In this document: in pieces, positions 1-11,129 of the stretch
Position numbering within the stretch: position 1 is the first letter of the stretch
How the letters are laid out: each line of letters starts with the position of its first letter
NCBI GenBank assembly: GCA_012274445.1
Contig: JAAROD010000044.1
Location: forward strand, 1,302,001 to 1,366,000
Reading direction: 5' to 3'
Length of the DNA: 64,000 bases
Source: Sclerotiophoma versabilis
Lineage: Eukaryota; Ascomycota; Dothideomycetes; Pleosporales; Didymellaceae
The notes under the pieces: generated by a model
Told to the model about the DNA's origin: nothing
What the model saw: only the letters and a program-made list of their open reading frames with translations
The model's database searches: none
Translations under genes and position numbers: made by a program

Positions 1-114
1 ATCGATTATTCCATGGATGGTGACTTCCATGAGGCTGGTGCGGAGGTCCACGGAGAGAATGGTCTGGCAGACATGACGGACAAGGAGAACTTGTACTTCC
101 GTTACTTGTTGTAG
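1..114 (+). CDS. possible 3' end of a gene cut by the window edge
   Basis: An open frame enters from the left edge and runs 37 codons to a TAG at 112-114. The peptide is acidic and polar (many D, E and G) and ends in LYFRYLL. Base composition is normal for the GC-balanced part of the window. No domain is recognisable and the upstream part is missing, so this could equally be chance. I include it because the frame is open to the edge and the composition is protein-like. Confidence 0.25.
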   Translation: MDYSMDGDFHEAGAEVHGENGLADMTDKENLYFRYLL

Positions 115-1290
115 TGATATCTTTAGTACAAGATCTGCTGACGAGAGTATCTCGTAGCGCAGTCTTGATACTCGATCAAGGTACTGAGTTTTTGAGTAAT
201 GCAATACTAGTAATCTATTACAACTGCCATAAATGGGGTACATGTATCATTTAGACGTAAATGATACCCTTTTGTTGCCTTTCGTTTCTCAGGAAACTCC
301 AGCGGTCTTGGCGAGCATTCCGGGTTTCGTGATGGGCAGCGTCTGTGGTAAGCGGTGGGCGCTGCAGAACACGAATTTGCTGTGCGGCTAGGCCATGCTG
401 TCCACTCTAGCGCGCGGAACGTCCGACACCCCCAGCCTTGTCCTGATAACACAACTTTCACTCCTAATTTGGCAGTCTTTCCACGAATTCGGATGACTAG
501 CAAAACTAAAAAGGTTCGCATGCAGCTCAGGTGTCAGCTTGGATCACCTTCAGGCGCCCCCTTTCGTCTGTATGATGTTCTCTTTTAGTTATCTGATAAC
601 TCATCAAGCGTTGTATTTGGGTCCGACGAAAAGAAAATACAGAAATTGCACCTTCTCCCTTGTACCGGCGACAATACACGTGTGGGCTTATCAAGCTTGA
701 ATATTGATAATTGGAATCACGGATACACTTAACGATATGGGTCGATGGCGGAGATTTATGTAAGGATTCGGGTTGATAGCCGCCATCTAGCAGGGTATCA
801 AACATCGGCAATCCTGTCCGAGCCGCATGATCTACATTTGTTGCATATCGCTGACTAACCAGACTCTGCCTCTCTACTCCGTGCCCAACTAGCTAGCGGC
901 CGCAAAATCGAATCTTGCAGTACCGGTTTTCAACTTCTATTCTCATTTTTAGGACCAGCGAAGAGCTGTTAAGCTCTGCCTAGATGTGATCCATATCAAC
1001 AAAGAGTATACCAAGCGGCGACCTCACTAAATTGCTGACATGGACGCAGTCTATGCATGAACCAGGCAGCTCCAAGAGCACTCCGATATTACGGAAACCA
1101 TTTTTCACATTATCGATCATTTTGAGACGGCGGAGCACTATTGTAACCTTTCCGGCTATGGTCTCAAAAGTCCCTGACTTTGAACGTTCACTAGGTGGAC
1201 TCAGAGTTTGTTTTTTTGTACTATGGGCAGCTTTTGAATTTGTTGCTGAGACCACAAGTCGAACACGAGCCTGTATGCTGTCTCGACTCT
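115..1290. other. no confident gene
   Basis: GC-balanced sequence with only short overlapping open frames on both strands (for example 527-811 and 980-1255 on the minus strand) that show no domain, signal peptide or convincing start. The part nearest 1,290 could hold the missing N-terminal sequence of the hydrolase pseudogene downstream, but I could not follow it in one frame. Confidence 0.4.
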
Positions 1291-1292
1291 AA

Positions 1293-3034
1293 TTCGAAGG
1301 CAATGCAGCTCTAGAAACTGTTCCAGGAGTCCTTCCTCCAAAAAGATTCACTATCCACGTCGGTGACTGGCAGGCAAACGTATCAGACTATCTTACTTGC
1401 AAAGATCAGGGGAGACCAACGGTTTTGGTAGCTTGACAACAGCTACCACCAACATCAAAATCACTGGTGGCGCGCAGACCGTTGACTTGCTCTTCAGTAA
1501 CGTCACAGCTGTGAAGGATCTCACTGGCAAAGAGATTGGAGGATGCCAACAAGGCAACTACAAGGACACTAAGAACTTGAAGTACATCAAAATCCGTAGC
1601 GAAAAGCTGAGCAAGTTCTGGGGTCGCGACGTGTACGTTGGAGCCAATGTTCTTCTTCCTTTTGGGTATGACGCGAAAGACACCAAGACACGTTACCCTG
1701 TCATTTACAGCCAAGATCATTGGGGTGGCAGTGTGGGAGCCTACGATTACGACGATGACTTCGCATCAGCCTGGGATACAGGAATAATACCGGACACCAG
1801 CAGCACCGCTGCAGGACGTCCAACACCTAAATTCATCATCGTCACATTCCGCCACGAGACCCCTTACTACGACGATTCGTACGCTGTTAATACGGCAAAT
1901 TTGGGGCCTTACGGTGATGCACTTAACGAAGAGCTTATCCCGCATATCGAAGACACATTCCACACAATCCAAGCCCCGTATGCACGTGTCCAAGAAGGTG
2001 GAAGCACCGGTGGCTGGGAAAGCATCGCTAGTGTCATTTACCGCCCAGACCTCTTTGGTGTGTGCTTCTCATCATATCCTGACTCCCTAGACTTTCACCG
2101 GCACCAGGACATCCAGCTATACACTGCTACCAACGCCTATACGCGCGCAGATGGCAGCGATGTGCCCAGCATCCGGACATTCGTGGATGGAAACCAAAAA
2201 GTCCTCGCCACCGTCGCCCAGGAAAACCATTGGGAGCTTACGTTTGGAACAGCTTCGCGCTCGTTCAACCAATGGGACATCTGGAACGCCATTTTCGGTG
2301 TCCAAGGCTATAACGGCTACCCTCTGGAGCCATGGGATAAGGTGAATGGCGAGATCTATGCCGAGGCCGTGAACTACTGGAAGCCATTCGACCTTAGTAA
2401 CTATGTTGTCACAAATTTTAATTCGTCGCGAAACCTCGGCGCTGCACTTGCTGGGCGCATATTCATCTACGTCGGCACGTGAGACGATTATTTTCTGAAC
2501 GAGGGTGTTGTGGAGTTTCAGAAGCGCACTGATGCAGTTGGTGGACCGGGGTGGGCTAACGTCACCATCTTAGCTGATAAGCCACACGGTGGAAATTACC
2601 AGGATCGTGATATTTGGGATTATCTCGAGTTAGTGGAGAAGTGGGTCAAAGACCACGCCCCGGACGGCCCGAATCCACTTTCGCTTGCATCCATTGACCC
2701 GGCTACTCGTGGCAATGTCTGGGAAGACGTCATTGGTTACGGCGGACATACAGCTGCAGTCAGCCGTCAAGCAGACCCTAGCATTAAAGTAGACCAAGCC
2801 AAGGTCGGCGACGGTATTACTGCTAATGTTGGCCGCTGGGACCCTGGCGTAAAGCTCACAGCACAGTGGACTTTCAACGGCAAGCCCGCAGGCACACCTT
2901 TTAGCGTTGAACAAGGCGCAAGTGTAAAGTTTACACCCACTGCAACTGGCTACGTGCAGCTCTCAATTACTGGAGAGAAACGCAATTATGCCACGGAAAC
3001 ACGAAAGAGTCAGAGTCTATCTGTAAGCAGATAA
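1293..3034 (+). pseudogene. esterase-like alpha/beta-hydrolase, broken by a frameshift and an in-frame TGA
   Basis: Three consecutive frames read as one protein. Bases 1293-1420 give a peptide containing FTIHVGDWQANVSDYLTC. The frame then shifts, and 1397-2482 reads on through RSEKLSKFWGRDV and the nucleophile motif GGSTGG (Ser codon 2003-2005). A TGA at 2480-2482 interrupts it, and the same frame continues to 3034 through DDYFLNEG and KPHGG (candidate catalytic His, codon 2585-2587). The two long pieces share a frame, so the TGA is a single nonsense change, probably from TGG (Trp). It separates the Ser from the His, so the product would be inactive. The long piece has no ATG start of its own: its apparent first codon is TTG. 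The family is a secreted or cytosolic esterase-like hydrolase of unknown substrate. The TGG-to-TGA change is not a typical RIP context. It could be a sequencing error, but two separate defects argue for a real pseudogene. Confidence 0.7.
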
Positions 3035-4919
3035 ACAATCAAGACCTGAATAGATTGATAAATCGGACCTCACAGCCGCAATCCTGCATTTGTACCTCAG
3101 CACATGATACAACTCCCTACCATACAGCAGAATGTAGGTCAGATCGCGAGACGTCGCAATGATACACAGTCGCAGCTCCTTCAACCCTACTCATATATCT
3201 CAGCGAAAATAACCGGTTCTAATGCGGTACCCTGCGATGGGCACCAACGCTCTGTATGACAGTCAGCCGCTACCGTGATCATTGCACTCAACCCAATGCG
3301 CAAAGGCATAGGCGCCCCACAGTCTTCTAACGTAAGTACGGCCTTAAGCGAATTGGAACAAATCGCACCCAATTCTTCTGCTAGCAAAAAAGGCTGATGG
3401 GTCTCTCGCGATATCCCCTGCAGAAGACGGAGCACATGTCATTGTGACTTTGGTCTTTAGTAGAACTCTGCTTTCATGAACGCCTGGCTGGCCATACTTT
3501 TAATGGGTGCCAATATCTGGAATATGACTCATCCACCTTCGGCTATCATGTCGCTTTCCAGGCGCTGTGCGGAAGGATCGGAAGTAACATCTCATAGGGC
3601 ATCTAAAGATGAACTAGAGGTGAAGGTTGAGGCTGTGGCGTATGTGCAGGCTTGCGAGGTCTCGAGATGACGGCTTCTTAGGTTTTCTCTATCTTTTCAT
3701 CTAGCTTGGGACTTGCATTACGACTGCAGATTGAGGGTCTCTTCAGAGTGGACAATTGCAAGGGTAGTCTCCTCTTTGGCAGTCGCTACATGATGACTTT
3801 TAATCGTCACATATGGACCTATGAGTCAAGTATTTTGACCCTTTGATATCAGTTTTCCTTGCTCAATATCGTTGCTCGAGGAGCACTAGTGCCTACCTTA
3901 ACCTTACATTACCTGCATTCGTCGCACCTGCCAAGTTGTCTTATCAGGTTTGTTGCCAACAGCATAGACTCGTTTTCCAATACTTTCTTAGTGTTGCACT
4001 TAAAAGCAGCTGCTAATTGGCTTACTTTCCTGTGCTAGTCAGTAGCTCCTAGCCATCTATCGCGCGCACGTACTGCAATGCTGCGCGCTAATTGCTGCCT
4101 TATTCTATCTTTTAGCCTACTTTGTACGCGTTATTCCATTACCATACCCCTAAAAGTAATCCATTGTGCGCGTAAACCTGGTGTTAAGGCAGCTAAGGCA
4201 ATTAAATTGCCAGCCAAACGTTGCCATAAGCCTACCCAGCGGCTGTTAGAGAGCCAGAGGCAGCTCACGCCGCCTATAACCCAGCTACTGGCATCCTAGC
4301 CATCCTAGCGGCTATTATTCCCATCAGAGCCCCCATTGTCACCATTGCCACGGGCTTGTCCGCCTATTAACCCACTATTGTCAGCCTCTCTAGCGGCAGA
4401 GGTGGCGCCATAGGAGACTCAATTACGTGATAAGAGACTAGAAAGGCAGTACACTCTAATTTGTACTATTCACTTCTTTCTTAAGCGTCAAGGACTTCAT
4501 TAAGTCTGTCAAGTAAGTCAAACAGGCTTACATAGCAATTTAATCAATATGATTTACAACTCCAATTGCGCTGACCAAGCCAAGTCAAGCCGACACTGCT
4601 ATCTTGATTGACTTGATTGGTGACAAGTTTGCTGGCGTGATGTTTTCACTCGCTTCCGCTTCTATGATTCTTTGCTAGAGATGCTCTTCGACCTAACAAC
4701 GACGACGTGCATGGACCCTCTCGTTCTATATCGTACGTGTGCTCAGGCTCAACACTGCACTTTTCAATTTCGTGTTGGAACAGTTCAAGCCATAAGCCAT
4801 ACTTGACAGAGCGCTGATGCTGAAATGTACGGTCTCTTACTCATACAGGCTGTGCAAGCAAAAATCTACATTTTTAGACTCGTCGGACACACAGAAGACA
4901 TCAGCCTCTGAGGACAATC
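3035..4919. other. intergenic, no confident gene; possible transposon relic at 3,990-4,440
   Basis: Nearly 1.9 kb of GC-balanced DNA without a convincing gene. Short open frames at 3187-3435 (minus) and 3476-3670 (plus) have no recognisable domain. From about 3,990 to 4,440 the composition changes: the stretch is rich in GCTGC/GCGCGC-type words and in CTA/TAG, and holds an Arg/Lys-rich open frame at 4078-4299. It resembles the other decayed DNA-transposon relics in this window, but no transposase motif or terminal repeats could be found. Confidence 0.35.
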
Positions 4920-5945
4920 CTACTCTACATCACTGACTTTGAGCACAACCTTTCCCCTTGCATGTCCAGTCGCTGTCCTGCTAAATGCCTCCCTAAACTC
5001 CTCAAGCTTCCACAAACTATCCACATTTGTCTTCAACATACCCTTCTCAAAAAATCGGCTGATCCCCGCCAACTCCTTACTCCTCGGTTCCATGACAAAC
5101 CACTCAGTTCTCACACCAGCGGGCTTGCCGCCTTCAGGCTCTGTGAACCCCGGAACGACGGAGACATACACTCCGTTCTCTTTGAGACCGCTCCAACCGT
5201 CAAGCATCGACTGACCGCCCACACAGTCAAAGACGATGTCGAATTTGTCATTGGAGGATATGTATTCCGCAACCGAAAACTTTGTGTAATCGATTACCTC
5301 ATCGATATTCAGATCCTTTAGGAACGCCTTATTCTTCGCACTTGCTGTGCCGGCGACGAAGGCGCCTGCCAACTTGGCAAACTGGACGCCCAACATACCT
5401 ACGCCGCCTGCTGCACCAAGTACGAGGACCCGCTTTCCCCTTGCTTGATCAAGGAATGTTTCTCCTGCAGAGTTGATGTACGGTACGGAAGTTGGCGTGA
5501 AGGAGCCGGTCAGAAGGGCTTTCTCGAAGATCGCTTGCCATGCTGTGTGTGCGCTCATTGGGACACATGCAGCGCTGTCCATGTCGAGACCTTTGGGCAC
5601 TAGCGCAGCCTCGGATGGCAGGATGTTGGCATGCTCCTGAGCTGCACCTTTGCGATTCGCCATGATTCTTCCAAAGATCTTGTCACCTTCTTTGAAGCTG
5701 TGGGATGAGCCAGACACAGTCGGTAAGGAAAGCACCGTTCCGCTAACATCATAGCAGGGAATTTGCTCCTCGGGCCAGTTGACGAATCGGCCCCATTCTA
5801 GCTCGCCGTTGGTGATAGCAGTGCTATGGACTTTGATCAAGAGCTCATCTGCAGCGACAACTACAGGAGCAGAGCTGGTAAGAGAAAGGCTTTTTGTTCG
5901 AGTGTTGAAGACGATTGCTTTTTGCTGCTTAGATACGCTGAACAT
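4920..5945 (-). CDS. zinc-free medium-chain dehydrogenase/reductase (quinone-oxidoreductase-like)
   Basis: A single uninterrupted frame of 341 residues plus TAG. The frame extends upstream to 5993, but the first ATG is at 5943-5945 (protein begins MFSVSKQQK), so I start there. An N-terminal GroES-like barrel (about residues 20-140) carries the conserved EGDKIFGR turn. A Rossmann fold follows, with the dinucleotide-binding motif GAAGGVG at about 177-183, then a TVDSLWKLEEF-like C-terminal segment ending in RGKVVLKV. The structural and catalytic zinc cysteines of classical alcohol dehydrogenases are absent. This fits the NADPH-dependent quinone oxidoreductase/enoyl reductase branch of the superfamily. 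Length is typical and no intron is needed. It is one of only two genes in the window that look intact. The substrate cannot be inferred, and the neighbours do not form an obvious metabolite cluster. Confidence 0.85.
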   Translation of the reverse strand: MFSVSKQQKAIVFNTRTKSLSLTSSAPVVVAADELLIKVHSTAITNGELEWGRFVNWPEEQIPCYDVSGTVLSLPTVSGSSHSFKEGDKIFGRIMANRKGAAQEHANILPSEAALVPKGLDMDSAACVPMSAHTAWQAIFEKALLTGSFTPTSVPYINSAGETFLDQARGKRVLVLGAAGGVGMLGVQFAKLAGAFVAGTASAKNKAFLKDLNIDEVIDYTKFSVAEYISSNDKFDIVFDCVGGQSMLDGWSGLKENGVYVSVVPGFTEPEGGKPAGVRTEWFVMEPRSKELAGISRFFEKGMLKTNVDSLWKLEEFREAFSRTATGHARGKVVLKVSDVE

Positions 5946-6990
5946 GTCGATGATCGAGATGATAAAGTTGTAGAAAAGAGATTCAAAGGTCACTTAGATA
6001 GTGATTGCGGCGGTAGCAATGATGAGATACAACTTAGATTGTAGCAATTCTGATGAGGTGCTCCTGAGAAATATTTTTGCTACTCTAAATATATCATTGA
6101 GCATGCCAAATACTCTCTTAACATACTGACCGAGATACCGACATCTAGGATAAGCAACTCGGAAGCCTAGCCCTGCAGACATGGTCATATCAACTCATCT
6201 AAACCACCGTGAGGGGCGTTATCATTTGTTGTTCATCATGCACCTGGAGTAGCGTAGGTATTTGATCGGGAGGAATGTGTGTCATTGAAACTGAGTAAGC
6301 GAACAAAGGACCAGATACAACGGTAATCAGTCTTTCCCCCTGCGATACCAAAATTAGACTGGTGCTTGTTGGGAGAGTAAGCGACAATGAGAGATATGTA
6401 AGCCGCTAAAGCCGGCCTCTCGGACGGTTTTCGGAATCTAGACAGTGAACAGCTCGAAAAGAAAAGACTCCTCGGTATTTCAAAAAGAAAGAAAATAAGG
6501 AGCATATCCTTTCCAGCTCCAGCAAGATGACTCTGGTTCAGCGACCCCTTGCACCACAATTGTTCTCGCAAACTTGGGCGGAAGGTGCTGTCAGATCTAT
6601 GGTGGCGCAGCGCAGCGGCAGACCCTGCATGCGCTAGCACGCATCATCCTCCGTAATCCTCAGCTGTCTGCAAACCTAGCCGGAACAGAAAGCGACCTGC
6701 GCTTTGACCTTTTGCTTCAGAAGCGAGTTGCCAAGCCCATCATCTCAATGCTTTGTTGTTTGCCTTCGTTTTGTGTTCCGCCTCGACTACAAGCGTTAAA
6801 GTTCTCTGTACCGTGTCCGTGCACCCAACGATCAGATTCAGCCAACGATCGTTCCAACCCCTTTATAGGCATCACAAAATGAGGCTGTAGAGCTACATAC
6901 AATAGTTGTTATTACAAGATTTTTTAGTAGAGTACTCTATAGACCTATGCAACAAATTATCTTACCTAAATCTACTTAGTAAAGCAATCT
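5946..6990. other. intergenic, no confident gene
   Basis: About 1 kb of GC-balanced DNA, presumably including the promoter of the minus-strand oxidoreductase. Overlapping open frames at 6236-6640 (minus) and 6574-6882 (plus) have no recognisable domain. Part of the plus frame, ILRNPQLSANLA, loosely resembles F-box-type helical repeats but is too short to call. Confidence 0.35.
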
Positions 6991-6999
6991 TGCGGCTAC

Positions 7000-7440
7000 A
7001 GCTGTTATATGTAGGTGGGGGAGCTAGGGAACGCTGGTCAGCAACAGGACGACTACGCGCAGCACTACCACCACGTTTCCTAGCTAAATTTAACTGCAGC
7101 TGCTGTAAGGCCTTATGTTTACTTGTTTAGGGTAATTATATAGCTTTCTAAGCGTTACAGGCTTACTTCTAACATTCTCTTTTAGCTTTGCGTTTAGATA
7201 TTTCTTCTACCTCCTTAGCTTTAACCTGGTCTTGCTCTTCCTTCTCCCTTACCTGTGCCACACGCTTCTCTTCTACAATCTTCTGTTTGTATTGCTTATT
7301 TGCAGCTGCTAACTCCTTTATCTCTGCCTTTTTTAGCTTTTCTGCTTTCTTCTCTTGTTCTGCAACAGCTATACAAGCACGCGCTTTACAGAAGGCTCTA
7401 GGAGACTATAACATTGCGCTACTATAATACTCCTAGTCTT
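7000..7440 (-). pseudogene. C-terminal tail of a pogo/Fot1-like DDE transposase, RIP-damaged
   Basis: Read on the minus strand, the segment encodes a charged coiled-coil stretch, AEKLKKAEIKELAAANKQY then VEEKRVAQVREKE, followed by a basic Lys/Arg-rich tail and a proline-rich end. This is the characteristic C-terminus of fungal pogo-type (Tc1/mariner superfamily) transposases. The tail contains several TAA/TAG stops where CAA/CAG (Gln) would be expected, the RIP signature. The catalytic DDE domain and terminal repeats are not present: upstream sequence has been lost into the AT-rich block. A better preserved tail of the same family lies at 44,050-44,533. Confidence 0.6.
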
Positions 7441-7611
7441 GTTGCAAGTCTAACTGCTTTGCAGGTTAGTTCTAACACTTCTTCTTTTAGTGTAGCTTCT
7501 AGCGTAAGCCTGTAAGTTTGCTGTAAAGGAGCTCTACTTAGCTTAAGAGTAGGCTGGCAAATGGGTTCAGGGTACCTAGCGTTGGGTTGGGATTGGGTCG
7601 AGGTCACACGG

Positions 7612-7742
7612 GCCACGGGTATGGGTTGGGTTAGGGTAGCACTAGCGTGGGTATAGGTTGGGTTAGGGTACCTCTAGCGTAGGTATAGGTTGAGTTGGGG
7701 TTACCTCTAGCGTGGGTAGGGGTTGGGTTCAGGGTACCCAGG
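7612..7742. repeat. minisatellite, ~33-bp unit x4, with telomere-like words
   Basis: Four imperfect units of 32-33 bp start near 7612, 7645, 7677 and 7710. Each carries GGGT(A)NGGGTTGGGTT followed by AGGGTA, and GGTTAGGGTA occurs twice, which contains the fungal telomere hexamer TTAGGG. The block sits exactly at the edge between GC-balanced and AT-rich DNA. TTAGGG is never found in tandem, so this is a G-rich minisatellite rather than a true interstitial telomere. Confidence 0.65.
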
Positions 7743-7894
7743 TGGGTAATACTGTAATAACTGTCTATAATACCGAATTTAGACGGCATGTACACGTATA
7801 CCTTTACCCTGTTTTCAACTAGCTAAATTCCAGTTGTTCTAAGTAGGTCTTCTTGGCTGTGTGATAATTCCGAAATTAAGATATACTAACTAAG

Positions 7895-8395
7895 TGTTAA
7901 AGTCGTACTATTAAGCAAAGCTTGCAAGCACTTATTTGTATTAGTTCTTAGGGATGAGCGCTGGTACAGGAGGGTCCGAAAGAGTAGAGGTTATTGCCTA
8001 GTAAAACGCTGTACTAATAGAGGGTTATAATAAGTAGTATAGAGTAGACTATCTAGCTTAAGAGTTAGTGTTAAGATTTTAAAGACAAAATTAATTAACT
8101 AAGTTAAAAATAATGCTATAAGAGCAGTGTTCCTGCATGCTATATACTTACTAGAAGATAATACTTATTAATAAGTAACTAGGATTAGTCTAATAAAATA
8201 CATAGTATTACTTATTAATAAGTAATAATATATAATACTTATTAATAAGTAAGTTATATATATTATATTTATTAATAAGTATATTATATAACTATATAAA
8301 GAGAGATTCTTCTTAACTCTACTTCTTACTTATAGATAAGAGCTCTAGTTAGCTACTTAATTACTATACTACTTTATCTGCACAGGATTATAATA
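7895..8395 (-). repeat. RIP-mutated LTR, family A, copy 1 (3' LTR of the minus-strand gypsy)
   Basis: This 501-bp stretch aligns along its whole length with the unmutated LTR at 33,744-34,242. Differences are overwhelmingly C-to-T and G-to-A. It starts TGTTAAAG (from TGTTGAAG) and ends TAATA (from TAACA). The palindromes TGCTCGTTGACGAGCA of the intact copy appear here as ACTTATTAATAAGT. The left flank is CTAAG; the right flank of copy 2 is CTAAC, so a possible 5-bp target duplication has one mismatch. Confidence 0.85.
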
Positions 8396-10925
8396 CTATT
8401 CTTCTCTTTCTTTAGGTTTCTTCTTAAACTATATAACTAGAATCTAGGCTTATATAAAACTAAGCTTGTTTCTATATCTAGTAACTAGTATATTAAGATA
8501 TCTTCTTACACCTATAACCTTTAACTTAGTCTAAAAATTTATTAAGCTAATACTTCTACTAAAGTTCTCTATAACTATTATTTCTTTAAAGGCTATAAGT
8601 ACTATATTATACTAAATACTATAAAGTATTTAAAATATACTAAGTATATAAAGGTAAGAAAGCCTTATATTAATATATTATAGAAGTTACTAGATTATAC
8701 TTATAAAGAGTATAAAAAGAAGGTAGAAGAAGATAAGACTTTATTAGTAACTATTATTACGTAGTTATTATAAAATAAGAAGATTCTAAAATAGGCTAAG
8801 AATTACGTATAGTAAAAGGTGCTGTATATAGTAAATAAGATAGCTAAATTAGAAGAACTAAATCTTACTAAGAAGATAGATTATCTAGTAGTATTAATAG
8901 GTATATATACTTTACCTGTAACCTAGGCTACTCTTAGGCTAATTATAAAATCTATTATAAATTATAGTACTTCTATACTAATTAGCAGTAATTTATAAGA
9001 TATATTAGAGGTTTTTATATATTTTCTAATTCTAGGTAACCTAACTACTTAACTAGGTATTAAATACCTTTCTTAGTTTTCTAATATATTATTATTTTTT
9101 TAACTTCCTACTTATTATTACTGTTAGCTTAGTAGTAGAAGTCTTTTTAGATTAGTATTATTAGGTTAGTAGGTTCTAATAATAAAATATAGAATACTAG
9201 ATGTATTTTTATATTCTTAGGTAGCTTAAGTTAATAGTTAACTAGGCTAACTTACTTAGAAATAAAAAATAGTCTAACCTTAACCTTATCTAGGTTTTTT
9301 ATTACTTTCTATATTCTAATATCTTTTATAAGAAGATAGACTCTAAACTCTTTCTTTAAGTAAGGTACTGTTTTTAATTTCTAATTATAAGAAGCTAGCT
9401 AGTAAGAGCTATATATAAGTAGAAACTAAGTAAGTTTAATACCTATCTACTAGTATAGAGTCTTATATATAAATACTAGAAGATAGAAGGTATATAGAAC
9501 CTGTTTATAGAATTTATAATTCTCTAGTAGCCTTTATAGTAGTAAGGTAAGCTCTAGTTTAGTAAGTTTAGAAGGCCTATTATAGAGACTAGAATTACTA
9601 GAGTTCTACTAAGGACCTATAGGGCTAGAGCGTAATTAGCTAGAGTACCTAAGAACTTCTATACGCTAAGGTACTAGTTTAGAGCCTAGCCTATTATAGT
9701 ACCTTTCTACTATTCCTGTGTTTATAAATAAGCTTTTAAAGTAAAATAAAAGACTAATTAGCTTAACCTTATATTCTCTACTTACCTATCTACTACTATT
9801 ATACTTCTTTACTTATCTACCTACTCTACTTCTTCTATGCTTTACTCTTACCTTATCTTACTATAGTAGGCCCTAGTAAGTATAAAGCTAGCTTTAGCGC
9901 TAGTTCTATAAGTTATAATATTTATCTTTCTTATTATAGTACTTTTCTTTAGTAAAGTAGAAGCTTATAAAGCTATTTATAGCTTTATAGTAGCAGCTCT
10001 CTTACTCTAAAAAGTATTTATAATATATAATACCTTTACTTAAACACCTACTAACTACTTATTTACTATAGCCTAGTAAGAAATTCTTACTTTATTTCTC
10101 TACTCTACTAAGCTGTATTATTACTAATTCTAATTATAAGCTTTTTAGTAATATTAATTTTAACGCCCTTACTACTACTATTAACAGTTCTAGTAATATA
10201 ATAAATAATAAGCCTAAGCCTAAGGACCTTCTTAGCTATGCCTAGTATACTCTTAACTACTAGCTCTGTAATACTAATATAAACAGGTTAACTTATTCTA
10301 AGTATAAGTATAAGAAGTACTACTACTAACTCTAACTCTATAGAGTAAGTTCTATAATTTCTTTATCTTTTAAGTGTGTTCTCTTCTATCTAGTTAGTTA
10401 CTAATCTCTAGGTTCTCTAGACCTCTTATAAGACTTTTAAGTCTACTACTACTATTTACTATCTTTATAAGATTTAGCCTAACTCTAAGTACTATATCTT
10501 CTTTCTTACTAGCTTAGTATCTACTTAGAATAAGTGCGCTCTCTATTACTACTAAAATTTAATAATAATATAAGATCTTCTATTTTAGCCTAGTAATAAG
10601 CTTAGGTACTATACTAACCTCTTAAACTATAAGGCTAAGGTTAAAGAAGAGCTTAAAAATTCTAATAATATTCTTAGTATAACTTAAAAAGGTATAGATC
10701 TATAGAAGTAGGTATTAAAGAAGATATACTCTAACTATAAGGTTCTAGAGAAAATTCTTATTTAGAATAAGCTACTTATAAGTTTCTTCTTAGAAATTAT
10801 TATTCTTATTTTCGTTTAGTTAATATTTATAGATTAACTCTTATTACGTAATAAAGCGTATAAATTACTACTATAGAGCTTTTTTCTTACTTCTATACTC
10901 TAATTAGGTTACTCTAGCACCTAAC

Positions 10926-11129
10926 TACTAAGCAGCTCTATAGCAGCTTAAAGGCTTACTTAATAAGGTTATAAGACTAAGTAGGTCTCTAGAAGCCTAT
11001 AAGCTTATTAGGTAAAATTATATAACCTCTAAATTCTCTTTATATATAATTAATATTTTAGATATAGATTAGATAGTACTAATTAAATACTATTAATTGC
11101 CTAAGTATATTTCTATAAGCTCTATTATA
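10926..11129 (+). repeat. LTR of the copia element, left copy (204 bp)
   Basis: This is a direct repeat of 15,338-15,541 with the same length and only scattered transition differences. It begins TACTAAGCAGCTC and ends CTCTATTATA, as expected for TG...CA ends mutated to TA...TA. A related sequence in opposite orientation near 36,285-36,480 marks the 5' end of the second copia element. Confidence 0.75.

Noticed and set aside
5282..5476. Plus-strand open frames inside 4,939-5,480
   Set aside because: Shadows of the intact minus-strand oxidoreductase.
7612..7742. True interstitial telomere
   Set aside because: TTAGGG occurs only once per unit in a longer 33-bp repeat, never in tandem.
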